A stretch of DNA of 22,972 nucleotides, from the NCBI GenBank assembly GCA_014904845.1, contig MU119734.1, forward strand, positions 1 to 22,972, given 5' to 3'. Numbering within the stretch: the first letter of the stretch is position 1; every line of letters starts with the position of its first letter. The stretch is from Acephala macrosclerotiorum (taxonomy: Eukaryota > Ascomycota > Leotiomycetes > Helotiales > Mollisiaceae). Made by a program: the position numbers and the translations under genes. A model generated the notes under the pieces. It was not told the origin of the DNA, ran no database searches, and was given only the letters and a program-made list of their open reading frames with translations. This document shows positions 1 to 10,371 of the stretch, in pieces.

Positions 1-94
1 AAAATTATATAAATATAATTAAAATATATATAATATATTAATTGAAATTTATTACGAGTAATTATAGTATTTTTAATAATATATCGTAAAATTG

Positions 95-137
<43 letters not shown>

Positions 138-1783
138 TTAAAAAAAAAATAAAAAAAAAAAAAAAAAAAATTAAAAAACAATACGAAAATCAAATTAATT
201 ATTAAAATCGTCGTTAATATAGTAAAATTTAAACGACGTTACGAAATATTTTCAAATTACGTTAAATTTTCGAATAAAAAATTTCGATTTTACAATATTA
301 AAAACGCAAAAAAAAAAAACGATTACGAAATATCGTTGAAATATATTAAATTAGAAAATAAAAAATTCGAATCATTATCGAAAGAAAAAAACGATTGAAA
401 AATATAAAACGTAAAAAAAAGTATTAATTATAAAAATAAATTAAATTATAAATTTTTATAATTTAAAATAAAAATAAAATTTTTTTATACGAAAACGTAT
501 ACAAATTCTCAATAGAAATAAATATTATAGTATAGAATGTAATAATAACGTGATTATATAATATTTAATCGTAGATTAAACGTAATTTAAATATAATTTC
601 TTTTTATAAATAGTATTTTTATAATATAAAAAATAAATTTTTTTTTTTTATTTATTATAATTATTATAACAAATAATTAAAATTAAAAAAATATTTATTG
701 AAATTTATAATAATATAAAAAAAATAAAAAAATATTTTATTTTATTATATTAAATTTATAAAAATATTCGTAATAAATTAATTGAAAAATAAATCAATAA
801 AAAAATTATTTTATAAATAATAATTAAAATTGTAAACAATTTAATAAAATCGAATAATATTATATTTATATTAATAATTTTTAAAATTTATTTTAAAATA
901 ATTAATAATAATACGTTATTATTATTAATTATTAACGATTAATAATAAAATATATATAATTAATTTTTGATTATAATTATTAAATTGTAATATATAAAAA
1001 AAAAAATATTAAAAATTTAAAACGATAATTAAAATAATAATTAAAATCGTAATTAAAAAAAAATTTCTATTTTTTTTATTAAATAAATTAAATATAAAAT
1101 TAATTTAATAACGTAAATAAAAACGTTTAAAAAAATTATATAATAAAAATATATTTAATAAAAATTAATATTTCGTTAAAAATAATAATAATAATTTAAA
1201 AAACTTTAATAAATAATTTATTATTATTATCGTTAAAAAATTAAAATTTTTATAATATTTATAATAAATAAATAAAAATTATAATTATAATTTTTAAATA
1301 ATTATTTAAAATATTTTAAAAAAAAATTAATAATTTAATTATAAATTTTATTTTAATTTTATTAAATATAATTTAATTAAATATATTAAAATTCGAATTT
1401 CCAATTTAAAATTAATTAATAAAATTAAAAAAAAAAATTATTAACGTTTTTTATAAAAAATTAAAATTAATTATTTAAAAATATAATAATAAAAAAAAAT
1501 TTAATATAATTTTTAATAATTTAATAAATTAATCAACGATTAATTATTATTTTAATATTTTTTTTAATTTAATTTTTAAATAAAAAAATCGAAATATAAT
1601 TACGTAATATTATTTAAATATATATATAATTAATAATAATATTATAACGATTTATTTTAATACGTTTATTAAAAAAATTCGTTATTTATATTTATTAAAT
1701 ATAATTATAATAATTTTAAAACTTTTATATAATATTATTCAAATAAAAATATATTAATAAATTATATATTATAAATATTAAAA
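1..1783. other. AT-rich RIP-degraded DNA without recognisable genes
   Basis: This stretch is almost pure A and T with long A runs (about 95-133 and 150-170). Nearly all remaining C and G bases sit in CpG dinucleotides (for example around 200-260 and 300-420), while CpA, CpT and CpC are almost gone. That is what very old, exhaustively RIP-mutated repeats look like in ascomycetes. No frame of useful length or recognisable domain is visible on either strand, and I could not match it to the retrotransposon or the repeats further on. The identity of the ancestral repeat is unknown. Confidence 0.75.
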
Positions 1784-1798
1784 TGTTTTTCTCGTTTC

Positions 1799-1859
1799 GA
1801 AAGAAAAAGCCCGTCCGACGACTCGCAAGCGAGCCAATAGCGGACGAGCTTTTTCTTTC
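1799..1859. other. Nested hairpin at the left end of the repeat
   Basis: Arms at 1799-1817 (GAAAGAAAAAGC then CCGTCCG) and 1841-1859 (CGGACG then GCTTTTTCTTTC) pair over about 18 positions with one mismatch. The loop holds a second hairpin, CTCGC-AA-GCGAG (1822-1833). A further stem CTCGCA/TGCGAG lies at 1890-1895 and 1906-1911. Function unknown. Confidence 0.7.
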
Positions 1860-2199
1860 TTTACTCGACGCATATTTTGCTTTGCAGGCCTCGCAAAAAA
1901 ACCCCTGCGAGAGGCTACAAAGTCTTCGACTTTAGTAATTTACTCTTATTTTAAGTTTCAAGTCAAAAGCTCTTAATTTGAGCGTTTTATAAGCATTTGA
2001 GTTATTAAGGTAGAGTAGTAATTCAAGATTCTACCGAGCGGTAAGAGCCGATAAGTTGATAAGCTTTTGAGTGCCTAAGGTAGAAACGCACTACGGAGTC
2101 TCATATTACTAGGGGGACACTCCCTGGGACTTCAGTTTCTTATATTGAATTATTACGATCAATTCAATCAATTTAAATCACTTTATTTAGTATATAATT

Positions 2200-2218
2200 C
2201 CAGGGGGAGACCCCCTGG
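2200..2218. other. Perfect GC-rich hairpin within the repeat
   Basis: CCAGGGGG-AGA-CCCCCTGG forms an 8-bp perfect stem with a 3-base loop, followed by GACTTC. A looser relative, AGGGGGACACTCCCTGGG followed by GACTTC, lies at 2111-2128. The two are about 90 bp apart and frame part of the roughly 210-bp unit that is tandemly repeated in the mutated copy at 11129-11746. Confidence 0.7.
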
Positions 2219-2777
2219 GACTTCCTTTGAAAGTTGCGCAATTATAGAAATATTCAGCAATTAACTAAATAAGAAAGTAAATGCTTTAATGTTTAAGGCA
2301 AAAACGCACTTAAAGAATTTTAGTGTTTCTCATCGAAGAAGCGGTTGCCGACCTTAGTACCTAAAACAGCAACGTATTTGAGAGTTTTGCGATCGCTATT
2401 TTTACTAAGTGCGACTATATTCTACTGACTTGCGCAACAACGAATTAATAAAATCGCTTGAAACTTAGAATCTAGCGATATTTGATTGAGTTTCAATTTA
2501 TTTTTTAAGTCTTATATAGTTTGGACTAACTAATATATTATAATTGTAGACGTAGTGCAGTAGTACGTAAATCGAGGTTTTAGTGTTTTCATCGGATCGA
2601 CTGTATATTAGTCCGAAACTACTACGTAACTACTTTTATTGCAAAATCTTTAATGAACCAATCAAATCGCTCCATTCGAGTACCTCGGTTAAATTTGAGT
2701 GAAATCGCCCATTGTAAAAAGTATTAATATCACGTGCATATAGAAAAATTGACATTAGTCCTTATATTGAATAAACA

Positions 2778-4037
2778 ATAAAAAAAAAAATTATAATTAC
2801 ATTAATATATAATTAATAAAAAAATTTAACATTATTAAAATATAAATTAATAATATATTTATATTAATAAAAAATTAAATTTAAAATTATTAAATTTTAA
2901 TATTAAAAATATTATTAATTTTTAATAAATATATTTTAATTAAATACAAAAATATAATTTAATTATAATAAAAAAATTAAAATAAAAAATTTAAATAAAT
3001 AAATTTTAAATTTTAAATTTTAAATTTATAAATTAAATATTAAAAATAATAAATTAAAAAAATTTATATTATTATAATTTATTAATTTAAAATAATTTTC
3101 AATTTATTTATTATTATTTAATATTAAAATTTAATAAAAAAAAATTATTATATTAAATAAAAATTAAAATATATTATTTTTAATTTGTTTATAATAAAAA
3201 AATTTATTTATAAATAATAAAAATTTTAATTTTTAAATTAAATATAAAATTATTTTAATAAATAAATATTAATTAAATTATAAAAAATTCGAAATTAAAT
3301 TTTTATTTATTTATTATAATTTTATTAAAAATAAATATATTATTAAAAACGTTTTAATTTTTAAAATATATAATATAATAAAAAAATTAATATAATTATT
3401 TAATAATTCAATAAATATTATAATAAAATTAATATTTAATAAAATTTTAAAAAAGTTTTTAAATACGAATTATTTTAAAATTCGAATAAAAAAAAATTAA
3501 AAAATAAATAAAAATTAAAAAATTAAAAATTAAAAAAAAAAATAAAAAATAAAAAATAAAAATTTTATATAATATTTTAAAATATTTATTATTTAATTTA
3601 TAAAATTAAAAAAAAAATTATTTTAATTTCAATATTTATAATTTTTAATAAACTTCGAAAATAATATTAATTTATTAATATTGTTTTTAAAGTTTTATTA
3701 TATAATTTTTTTATTAAAATATTAATAAATTATAATAAAAAAAAAATTTATATTTAATTAAATTAATTAAATTCTCGTTATAAAAAAACTATTAATATAA
3801 ATATAATATTAATTTAATAATTATATATAATATTAATTCGATTAAAATTAAAATTATATTTTTTAATTTTTATATATTTTTTTAAATTATTAATTATAAT
3901 TTAATAAATATAATTAAAATTATTTTATATTTTCGTTTTTAATTTATTATTAATAATAAATATAATTTTAAAATTATTATATTAAAAAAAATTTATTAAA
4001 AAAATATATAAATTTTTATTTTTATTTTTATAATTAA
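2778..4037. other. AT-rich RIP-degraded DNA flanking the Copia element
   Basis: Nearly pure A/T, with the few C and G bases mostly in CpG. No coding frame or known repeat is recognised. It is the left flank of the Copia insertion: its last five bases (4033-4037, ATTAA) are the left target-site duplication. The continuation of this original sequence is at 10372 onwards. Confidence 0.7.
4033..4037. repeat. Target-site duplication, left (ATTAA)
   Basis: ATTAA directly before the 5' LTR is repeated directly after the 3' LTR at 10372-10376. The motif is AT-rich and so low in information, but it falls exactly at both LTR edges found independently by aligning the LTRs, and 5 bp is the expected size for Ty1/Copia integrases. 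Confidence 0.75.
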
Positions 4038-4271
4038 TATTAATATCGATTTAATTATATAATCGCTTAAGCGATCGATTAAATAATCTAATTATAATTT
4101 TTATTGTCTTTGGTAACAATTATTCTAATATCTATTTTTTAATTTTACGTTTATTCTGTTTAATTATATAAATAAAGAAATGCTTTTTTCGAGAAAAGAC
4201 AAATAAAATTAAATTATTGATATTAGACTAAGATTTTAATATTTCGTGATTTGTTTTCGAACGTTTTAATA
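4038..4271 (+). repeat. 5' LTR of the Copia element (RIP-mutated)
   Basis: Aligns without gaps over 234 bp to the 3' LTR (10138-10371). By hand count there are about 53 differences; about 50 are transitions that replace C or G of the 3' LTR by T or A (about 27 C-to-T, 23 G-to-A). The terminal TG and CA are mutated to TA. A perfect 14-bp palindrome, ATCGCTTAAGCGAT (4062-4075), survives because its CpGs were not hit. Confidence 0.92.
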
Positions 4272-5099
4272 TTGATTAGTAATTGAATTCGTTCGATTAC
4301 AAAGTAGTAAAATTACTTACGAAGAAATAACAATTGAATAAAATCGATCGAATAAAAAAGTTCAAATTGTACGCAATTTATTAGTTCAATTGAATGTAAA
4401 AAAAAATAGTTTTTGTTTGTACTAAAAAAGACTATTAGATTTTTAAAAAATATTGCGATTTTATATTTGCTTTGTTTTTCTCAATTTGAAATTAATTAAT
4501 TTTTTATTTCACGTTTTATCGCGTATTAATAACAAGTACTTTATTGTAATTTATTAAATAATATTAAAAAAAAAAAAAAAAAAAAAACAATTTTTACGAG
4601 TTCAATACGAAGATTCATTGAATTAATATATTTATCGAATACAATACGATTTGATAAAATGTTTTTCAAAAATATAATTATATTTTTTTAAAGTACGATT
4701 TTGATCAAAAAAAAGTTTTTTTATTATTTTTTTTATTTTTCGATTCGATACAATACATATTAAAATAAATATAGAATTTTAAAATGAAAAATAATTGAAA
4801 CTATAAATTATAAATAGAATATAGAAAAATATTTTTAGAATAAATAAAAAAAATATTTGAAAAAAAAATAAATAGAAATACGAGAAAAAAATTACGTAAA
4901 GCGTTGTAAATGAACGAAATATAAATATCGAAAAAACGATTTATTAAAGTTTTAAAAGTATTAGTAAACATTGCAAATAAAAAAAAACAATTAAAGTAAT
5001 CGTATAAAAAAATTATAAAAATAAATTTAATAAGAAATTTTAATTCATAGAAAAATACAATCGATCTAAAAACAAAATAAATTCGAAAATTAATATTTT

Positions 5100-6187
5100 T
5101 CGCTATTTCTATCGAAAAAATTAAAAAAATAATATTAGTACTTTCGAATTCTTTTTTTTAATTACTAAAACTTACTACAAGATTTTCTATAAAACAAACG
5201 ACGTTACTCGAACGTACGATACTTTAAAAACAATTTCAAGAATACAATAAAATATTATTATTAAATTTACCGTTAAAAAACGAAAACTCGAAATGAAATC
5301 CGTCGTTTTTACTATTACTAGAAACTAAAAAACTATCAAAAAATTTTAATCGATCAATATATAATTTCAATCGCGAAAATCAAATAATATTTAGTCTCAA
5401 TAGAAAATTAATTATTCTTATAAAAATCTACGACGAAAAATTCAAATACTACGAAAAAAAAAATTTATTAAATATATTTATACGAGTATTCGAAGACTTA
5501 TATTCGAAAACAAGCGTTAAATTTAAAAATTACTATAACGCGTTCTCGATTATATTTGTCGACGAGACTAGCGAGTTCTATTATTAGAAATTCGTTAAAA
5601 AAAGTCTACTTTTCAATAGAATAATTGAAATTGTAAAATTGAACTTCGAGACTAAAAAACGTTGAAATAAAATATTCAATTGATAGAATACGATTATATT
5701 CGCGTTAATTCGAGTGTAAAATCCAAACAAAACGATTTTCGAATATTTCGAAATATTGCATTAAAAACTAATTTAAAAATAGTTTGATTTACGCTCGAAT
5801 ATGCGAATAAAAACTATTATACGAAACAAGTTTTATTACGTTTACTAGAGCGTATTAAAATACTATCAAGCGCTCTTTCGATTTTTATCGAATTTTTAAA
5901 CGATATACGAAAACGTTTACAACGCGATTTCATTTTAAATAGAAATGGAAATAATTTCTAAAATTTTTATAATCGAAAAAAGAAAAATTTATCGAAATAT
6001 AATCAAATTATATTTCGTAGACTGCAAATATTACGATAAAAGTATTCGATATAATAATCGAACTAATTATAAAAAATCGATAATATATTAAAACGAGAAA
6101 AAGTATTTCATTTGTAAAAATTCGAATTATTAGAGTATTCGCTATACACTAAAAAAAAGAAAAAAAGCGTACGACGATTTTAAGAAA
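5100..6187 (+). pseudogene. Gag region of the Copia element
   Basis: Frame continuous with the polymerase region and rich in Lys, Asn, Ile and Phe after mutation. A readable stretch (about 5432-5610) has DEKFKYYEKKNLLNIF and later IIFVDETSEFYY, ended by a TAG. At about 6107-6150 the frame shows a Tyr-Phe-Ile-Cys-Lys-Asn series followed by Tyr and stop codons. This fits a CCHC zinc knuckle in which Cys and His codons became Tyr by C-to-T/G-to-A change; the knuckle assignment is inference. Identification as Gag rests on position and frame, not on a confident match. Confidence 0.6.
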
Positions 6188-6479
6188 TTGAAATCGTTCG
6201 ATAAAAATAAAATAACTCAATTCGTAATTGAATTCGAAAAACTAAATTTCAATATCACTGAAAAATACGAACAATTCGTCGTTGAACTTATTAGAAAAAA
6301 AAATTTACACGAAAACGATATTACACGATCGACTAATTATTTTATAACATTTTACAATACGATTAATAGATTTAAAATTATCGAATTATTTAATCACTAA
6401 TCAATTTACTATACGATATTGAGTATCGTAATATAATCGAAATCGCTTTTAATATCTACTAATATAAAAACGTACTTAA

Positions 6480-7600
6480 CGAATCGCTACGCATTAAACG
6501 TTTTTATGAATATTATAATCGATATTAGTATCGTCCAACGATCGATTGTCGACGAAAACTAATATTTAGTTTTTCAACGAATTCGAAACGTCAAATTAAA
6601 TAAATTTAAAATTAGAAAAATAGTAATCAAATTTGAAATCGACGAAATTTTATTTCTTAAGACTATCGACGTCAATATACCAATTGAACGTATTACGTTT
6701 CACGTAGTCTCAGTAAACGTACTTTTTCTATTGTATTTTCAAAATATAAATAGACTGCGAATTAAATTCGATAATTTTAACAATATACTTATTTGAAATA
6801 AACGGCGTACGCTTATTATTAGAGCGTTTGAACATTTTTGAATATTACTTGATTTACTCGAAAGTTTAATTTATAGTAATTATAAAGTTTCTACGACAAA
6901 AACCGGTCTTACTATTTGCCACTTGATTGAAACGAAATTCAAACGATTGTACAAACGCTTCGAACACTTATCGATCGTTAGATTCGCGCGAGTACTAGAG
7001 CGTAGAAAACATTTTACGAATTTCAAAAAAATTAAAAAAATAACGAGATTCTACTAGTAATATCAAATGAATAATAAATCTCTTGATCGTTTCAAATTTA
7101 CATTGCGCGACGATTATAATTTCAATTACTTCGTTTATTTAAACGTATTGTAAATCGACGAGAAGTTAATACTTTAAATCGTAAACGAGACTACAACATT
7201 TCAAACCGCGAAATTCTTTGTAGATATATCGACAAAAGAAACATAAAACGCTTTTCGAGCGTACTAAATCGACGTTTACTTTGGATTATCGGTATTTACT
7301 ATTTATAACTTCGAAACGAATTTCAACTCTAAGGAATTTCGCGACAACGCTAAGAGTATAGATATCGACTCGAAAACTATACTGATAAAAGTTTACAACT
7401 CGATTAGTCTAATAAAGAAGTACTACGCCCTATTGAAACGTGCGTATAATATATTATTTCGAGAATTCCCCGATTTGCGAAAAGAAAAACGACTTCAAAT
7501 AGCGATTAAAGTAATTAACGATACGACGGGATCGAACGACATTATTTTTACACTTCTTGTTTTCGGCGTTTACTTTCGAATATTACAATAGAACGCGCTT
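6480..7600 (+). pseudogene. Aspartic protease and integrase region of the Copia element
   Basis: At 6521-6532 the frame reads Asp-Ile-Ser-Ile in a hydrophobic setting, where a retroviral-type protease would have Asp-Thr/Ser-Gly. The zinc-binding head of integrase is visible near 6920-6967: His at 6920 and 6965 are kept, while others read Tyr. In the catalytic core, 7304-7321 reads YNFETNF where Copia integrases have an Asp before a GTNF-type motif, so the second catalytic Asp appears changed to Asn (7307-7309). At 7403-7426 SISLIKKYY matches the SIGLVERYH-type motif of fungal Copia integrases, so the catalytic Glu appears changed to Lys (7415-7417). Stops at 7244 and 7265 add to the loss. Confidence 0.8.
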
Positions 7601-8371
7601 GTAGTATCAATTGCCACTAAAACTAAAGCAATAAAAAGTGCAATAATCGCAGTCCGAGAATATCACGTTACTCGCCAAATCAACGACGCTCTACAAATAA
7701 AAAATAGTCCACGGAATTATCACTTGGTCGATCTATCTTTAAATTCAAACGTGTTTGTTTGAAAAGAAAGTAAAAAATAGAGAAGACTGTACACGCTTTT
7801 AGTAGTAAATAGAAAGACATATCAATTACAATTGCTAAATAAACTAAAGAGCTTTCGCAGTACTACGATAAAACCATTTTATTAAGATTTCGAGTAATTC
7901 AAAGAATAATCAGAAGATTATTCATTAAAAGAAAACTTGTCAAAAGATTTAGATTTAAAATTAAATTTTTCTAAAAAGAGTTCGAAAACAAAAAAAAATA
8001 TACTTGATTTATTTCGCTCGATCGAAAAAACTTCGTATACTTCGAAAGAGAATCTACGTTTATCTCGAATTGCAGTAAAAATCTTTTTTTACGTTCTTAG
8101 TTTCGACGAATATATCTATATAACAATTTGTATAGATGTAGAAACTTTCAAAGTTTACTTGATCGAGAAAAAGACTAAAAATAAGCAATTGTCTATGGAC
8201 TTTCGCGTAAAAGGAATTATTACTATTTTAAGCGATTCGTTCGCAGTTTCTCGTAGAAAGGAAATTGATAGACTAATCGCGAAAAAAGTCTTTGAACTAA
8301 TTCTCAATAACTCGAAAAAGATTAACAATCAATAGATCTTCGACTTAAGACTAATAGACGAGATCAAAAAC

Positions 8372-9832
8372 ATGGGAACGACAATTTTATACGAGAAATC
8401 TCGTCTTGTAATCCAAGCATTCAACGATAAAAACAAAAAGATAATACTGATTCAATCCCCGACTATCCAGCGCGTTAATCAACGAATCATCGTCGCTTTA
8501 ACTCTATCTCTCAAATCCAAGAAAATCAATCTTTACTTAAGAAACATCACTTAAATATACGTGCAATCAACAATTTTACTAGCACGTGTTATTTTCGCCA
8601 GACCTCCGAAGGAAATGACGAATGAGCTTTCATCGGACGTCGTTTTCAAAGTAGTTAAACCCCTCTACGGAGTCCCGAAAGCGAGAATGCACTGGTATAG
8701 GACGTATAGTGCCTACTACAAAAACAAGCTCTCGATAGAACTTTCAACCTTCGATCTCTGCCTACTCATTACGAAGAGTAACTATACTCCATTCGAGATA
8801 ATCGGTATACAAACCGACGATACGCTCATCCTGAGAGATCAGACTTTTGTAGAACTAAAAAACTCTGAGCTGCAAAAGGCCAAACTACTAGCTAAGTCTA
8901 CAGAGTCTCTCACGCCGAATACTCCTCTGCTGTTCAACGGATGCAAACTAGCAGTGGATAAGACCGGAAATGGAATTGTGCTTTCGCAAAAAGAGCAAAG
9001 CAAGCGCTTAAGTCTGGTTGATCCGAAATCAGACTTCTACAAGCAGACGTACCTCGAGCAACGTGCTCGAGAAGTATACATCAATTCTATCTGCCAATCG
9101 AAAACTGCGTACGACATGTCGGCGGCAGCTCAATATTAACATCCCGAAAAGAAGCAAGTTGCAGCGCTGAATAAGCGGCTACAATGGCAAATAGACAATC
9201 TCGATCGTGGGCTCCGGTTCTTTTGTCTGAATTTACATTCAATGAAACTCTTCGTCTTTGTAGACGACTCTTTTGCTATGAATAAGGACCTCAGTTCGCA
9301 GATCGAGTATGTCGTCGTTTTTGGTAATGAGACTTATAGCGATGGACAATTCGACTTGCGAGGCAATTTACTCCACTGGAGCTCAACGAAGTGCAAAAGA
9401 GTTACTCGTACTGTTCTAGCTTCTGAGCTATACGCAATGACAGTAGAAATCGACATGGGAATCTCGATTTCTACTACTTTTGACCTCATCATGAAGTGAC
9501 TCGGGTTGAACCCAGTTCCCGTAGTCATTTGCACCGATTCCTTCTCTTTCTACGAGTGCATGGTCAAGCTCGGCACTACCAAGAAGAAGCGTCTTATGAT
9601 CGACATTATGGCTATCAGACAATCGTATGAACGCAGGGAACTCTCGAAGATTCGGTGGATTGCTAGGGACAGTAATTCAACTGATGCCATGACCAAGTTC
9701 AACGCTAACAAGGCACTTGAGTCGCTCGTTAGCACCAATCGCTTTAATATCAAAGTACAAAGATGGGTGCAACGTCCCGAAGCCCAGGAATCAATCGGCG
9801 AGAGCGAGAATAGCGGGAAAAGCGGTCGTTGA
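8372..9832 (+). pseudogene. Reverse transcriptase and RNase H, mostly preserved
   Basis: Least-mutated coding part of the element, in one frame with only three internal stops (8552 TAA, 9137 TAA, 9497 TGA), each a single C-to-T step from Gln or Arg. RT landmarks are KSRLVIQAF near the start, the LYGVPKA motif (about 8663-8683), and the catalytic Asp pair as QTDD (8810-8821), where many elements have YVDD. RNase H follows: FVFVDDSF with its Asp at 9263, SELYAM with its Glu at 9425, CTDS with its Asp at 9536, and a final DAMTK near 9685. All expected acidic residues of both active sites remain, so this part was probably functional recently, though the stops now prevent a full polyprotein. Confidence 0.92.
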
Positions 9833-10137
9833 AAAGGACAGTACTGGAAAAAAAGACGTATAGTTGTTGTTTTGGTGTTTTTGGTGTTTTTCGATATTTT
9901 CGGTGTTTTCGGGAGTAGGGCTTCCGATTGGCTCGAAGGTTATAAACACCGGGTTTAGAGGAATTCTCCCAAGTCTGGCCTGATCGGTCAGGCATTACAA
10001 CACGTGACGGCGACTGGTTCACGATCAGATTTCCTTCTAGTATTTGGTAGCGGGACAGCGCGTTGGCAGCCGCGGTAGTACTCTCTTCTATATCTGGTTT
10101 ACGAGTTGGAAAAAGCGTCTTCTCTCAAAAAGAGAAT
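9833..10137 (+). other. Copia 3' untranslated region with polypurine tract
   Basis: Lies between the polyprotein stop and the 3' LTR. It ends with a purine run AAAAAGAGAA (10127-10136) one base before the LTR, the position of the plus-strand primer (polypurine tract). It also holds GGTGTTTT-type repeats (about 9871-9917) and a hairpin GCCTGA-TCGG-TCAGGC (9978-9993). No coding potential is seen. Confidence 0.75.
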
Positions 10138-10371
10138 TGCCAGTGTCGGTTCAATCATGTGATCGCTTAGGCGATCGGCTAGATGATCTAACTATGATCT
10201 CTATTACCCTTGGCAACAGTTGTTCTAGCGTCCACTCTTTAATCTTACGTTTACTCTGTTTAATTATATAGGTAGAAAAATGCCCCTTCCGAGAAAAGGC
10301 AAACAGAATTGAATTATTGACACCAGACTAAGATTTTAGTGTTTCGTGATTTGTTTTCGCACGTTCTAACA
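10138..10371 (+). repeat. 3' LTR of the Copia element (little mutated)
   Basis: Begins TGCCAGTG and ends TCTAACA, giving the TG...CA ends expected of an LTR. It is the reference copy for the RIP changes in the 5' LTR. An inverted repeat GATCGC-TTAG-GCGATC lies at 10161-10176. It is followed at once by ATTAA, the right copy of the target-site duplication. Confidence 0.93.

Larger units (their letters stand above)
1784..2777. repeat. Non-coding TG...CA repeat, nearly unmutated copy
   Basis: An island of normal composition of about 994 bp inside AT-rich DNA. It starts TGTTTTTCTC and ends GAATAAACA, so its ends form a TGTTT/AAACA inverted pair as in LTRs. It codes for nothing visible. It is highly structured: a long hairpin at 1799-1859, a second at 1890-1911, and a perfect hairpin at 2200-2218. 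Two mutated relatives lie at 10824-12156 and about 10420-10701, and the shared left and right ends define the boundaries. No clean target-site duplication is seen (TAAAA before, ATAAA after). It may be a solo LTR or a non-autonomous element; the class is an inference. Confidence 0.65.
5100..9832 (+). pseudogene. Copia gag-pol polyprotein, disrupted by RIP stops
   Basis: One reading frame (codons starting at positions such as 5432, 6188, 7937, 8372, 9242) carries the whole polyprotein, with no frameshift needed between Gag and Pol. In order: a Gag-like segment (about 5100-6060), a decayed zinc knuckle (about 6107-6150), protease (about 6480-6700), integrase (about 6900-7600), a linker, then RT and RNase H (8372-9832). 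In-frame stops include 8333 (TAG), 8552 (TAA), 9137 (TAA), 9497 (TGA) and many before 7600; most are explained by Gln CAA to TAA, Arg CGA to TGA, or Trp codons to TAA/TAG. The final stop is at 9830-9832. The true start is lost; 5100 is approximate. Confidence 0.88.
4038..10371 (+). mobile_element. Full-length Ty1/Copia LTR retrotransposon, partly RIP-mutated
   Basis: A 6334-bp element bounded by two 234-bp LTRs and a 5-bp duplication. The order of domains in the single internal frame is gag, protease, integrase, reverse transcriptase, RNase H. Integrase upstream of RT is the Copia (not Gypsy) order. The frame is broken by many stops and most catalytic residues of protease and integrase are altered, so it is non-autonomous. 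Mutation density drops sharply near 8.3-8.6 kb: 4038 to about 8300 is AT-rich and stop-laden, while about 8560-10371 is near normal. No tRNA primer-binding site could be assigned after 4271, where the sequence is mutated. Confidence 0.93.

Noticed and set aside
1..4037. CRISPR array, centromere or mitochondrial DNA as explanation for the AT-rich sequence
   Set aside because: No regular repeat-spacer order, no mitochondrial genes, and the CpG-restricted G and C with embedded retrotransposon fit RIP-mutated nuclear repeats. A centromere cannot be excluded from sequence alone but nothing specific supports it.
4272..4300. Primer-binding site after the 5' LTR
   Set aside because: The expected position is RIP-mutated and does not match a tRNA 3' end or internal half-tRNA well enough to call.
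6188..6400. 70-codon frame as an independent small gene
   Set aside because: It lies in the same frame as the Copia polyprotein, between the decayed Gag knuckle and the protease, and is only a stop-free remnant.
7937..8335. 132-codon frame as a separate hypothetical protein
   Set aside because: Same frame as the polyprotein, in the linker before RT; it ends at a RIP-type stop at 8333 and RT continues after it.
9334..10022. Minus-strand frames opposite RNase H and the 3' untranslated region
   Set aside because: Antisense shadows of the RNase H frame, with no motif of their own.
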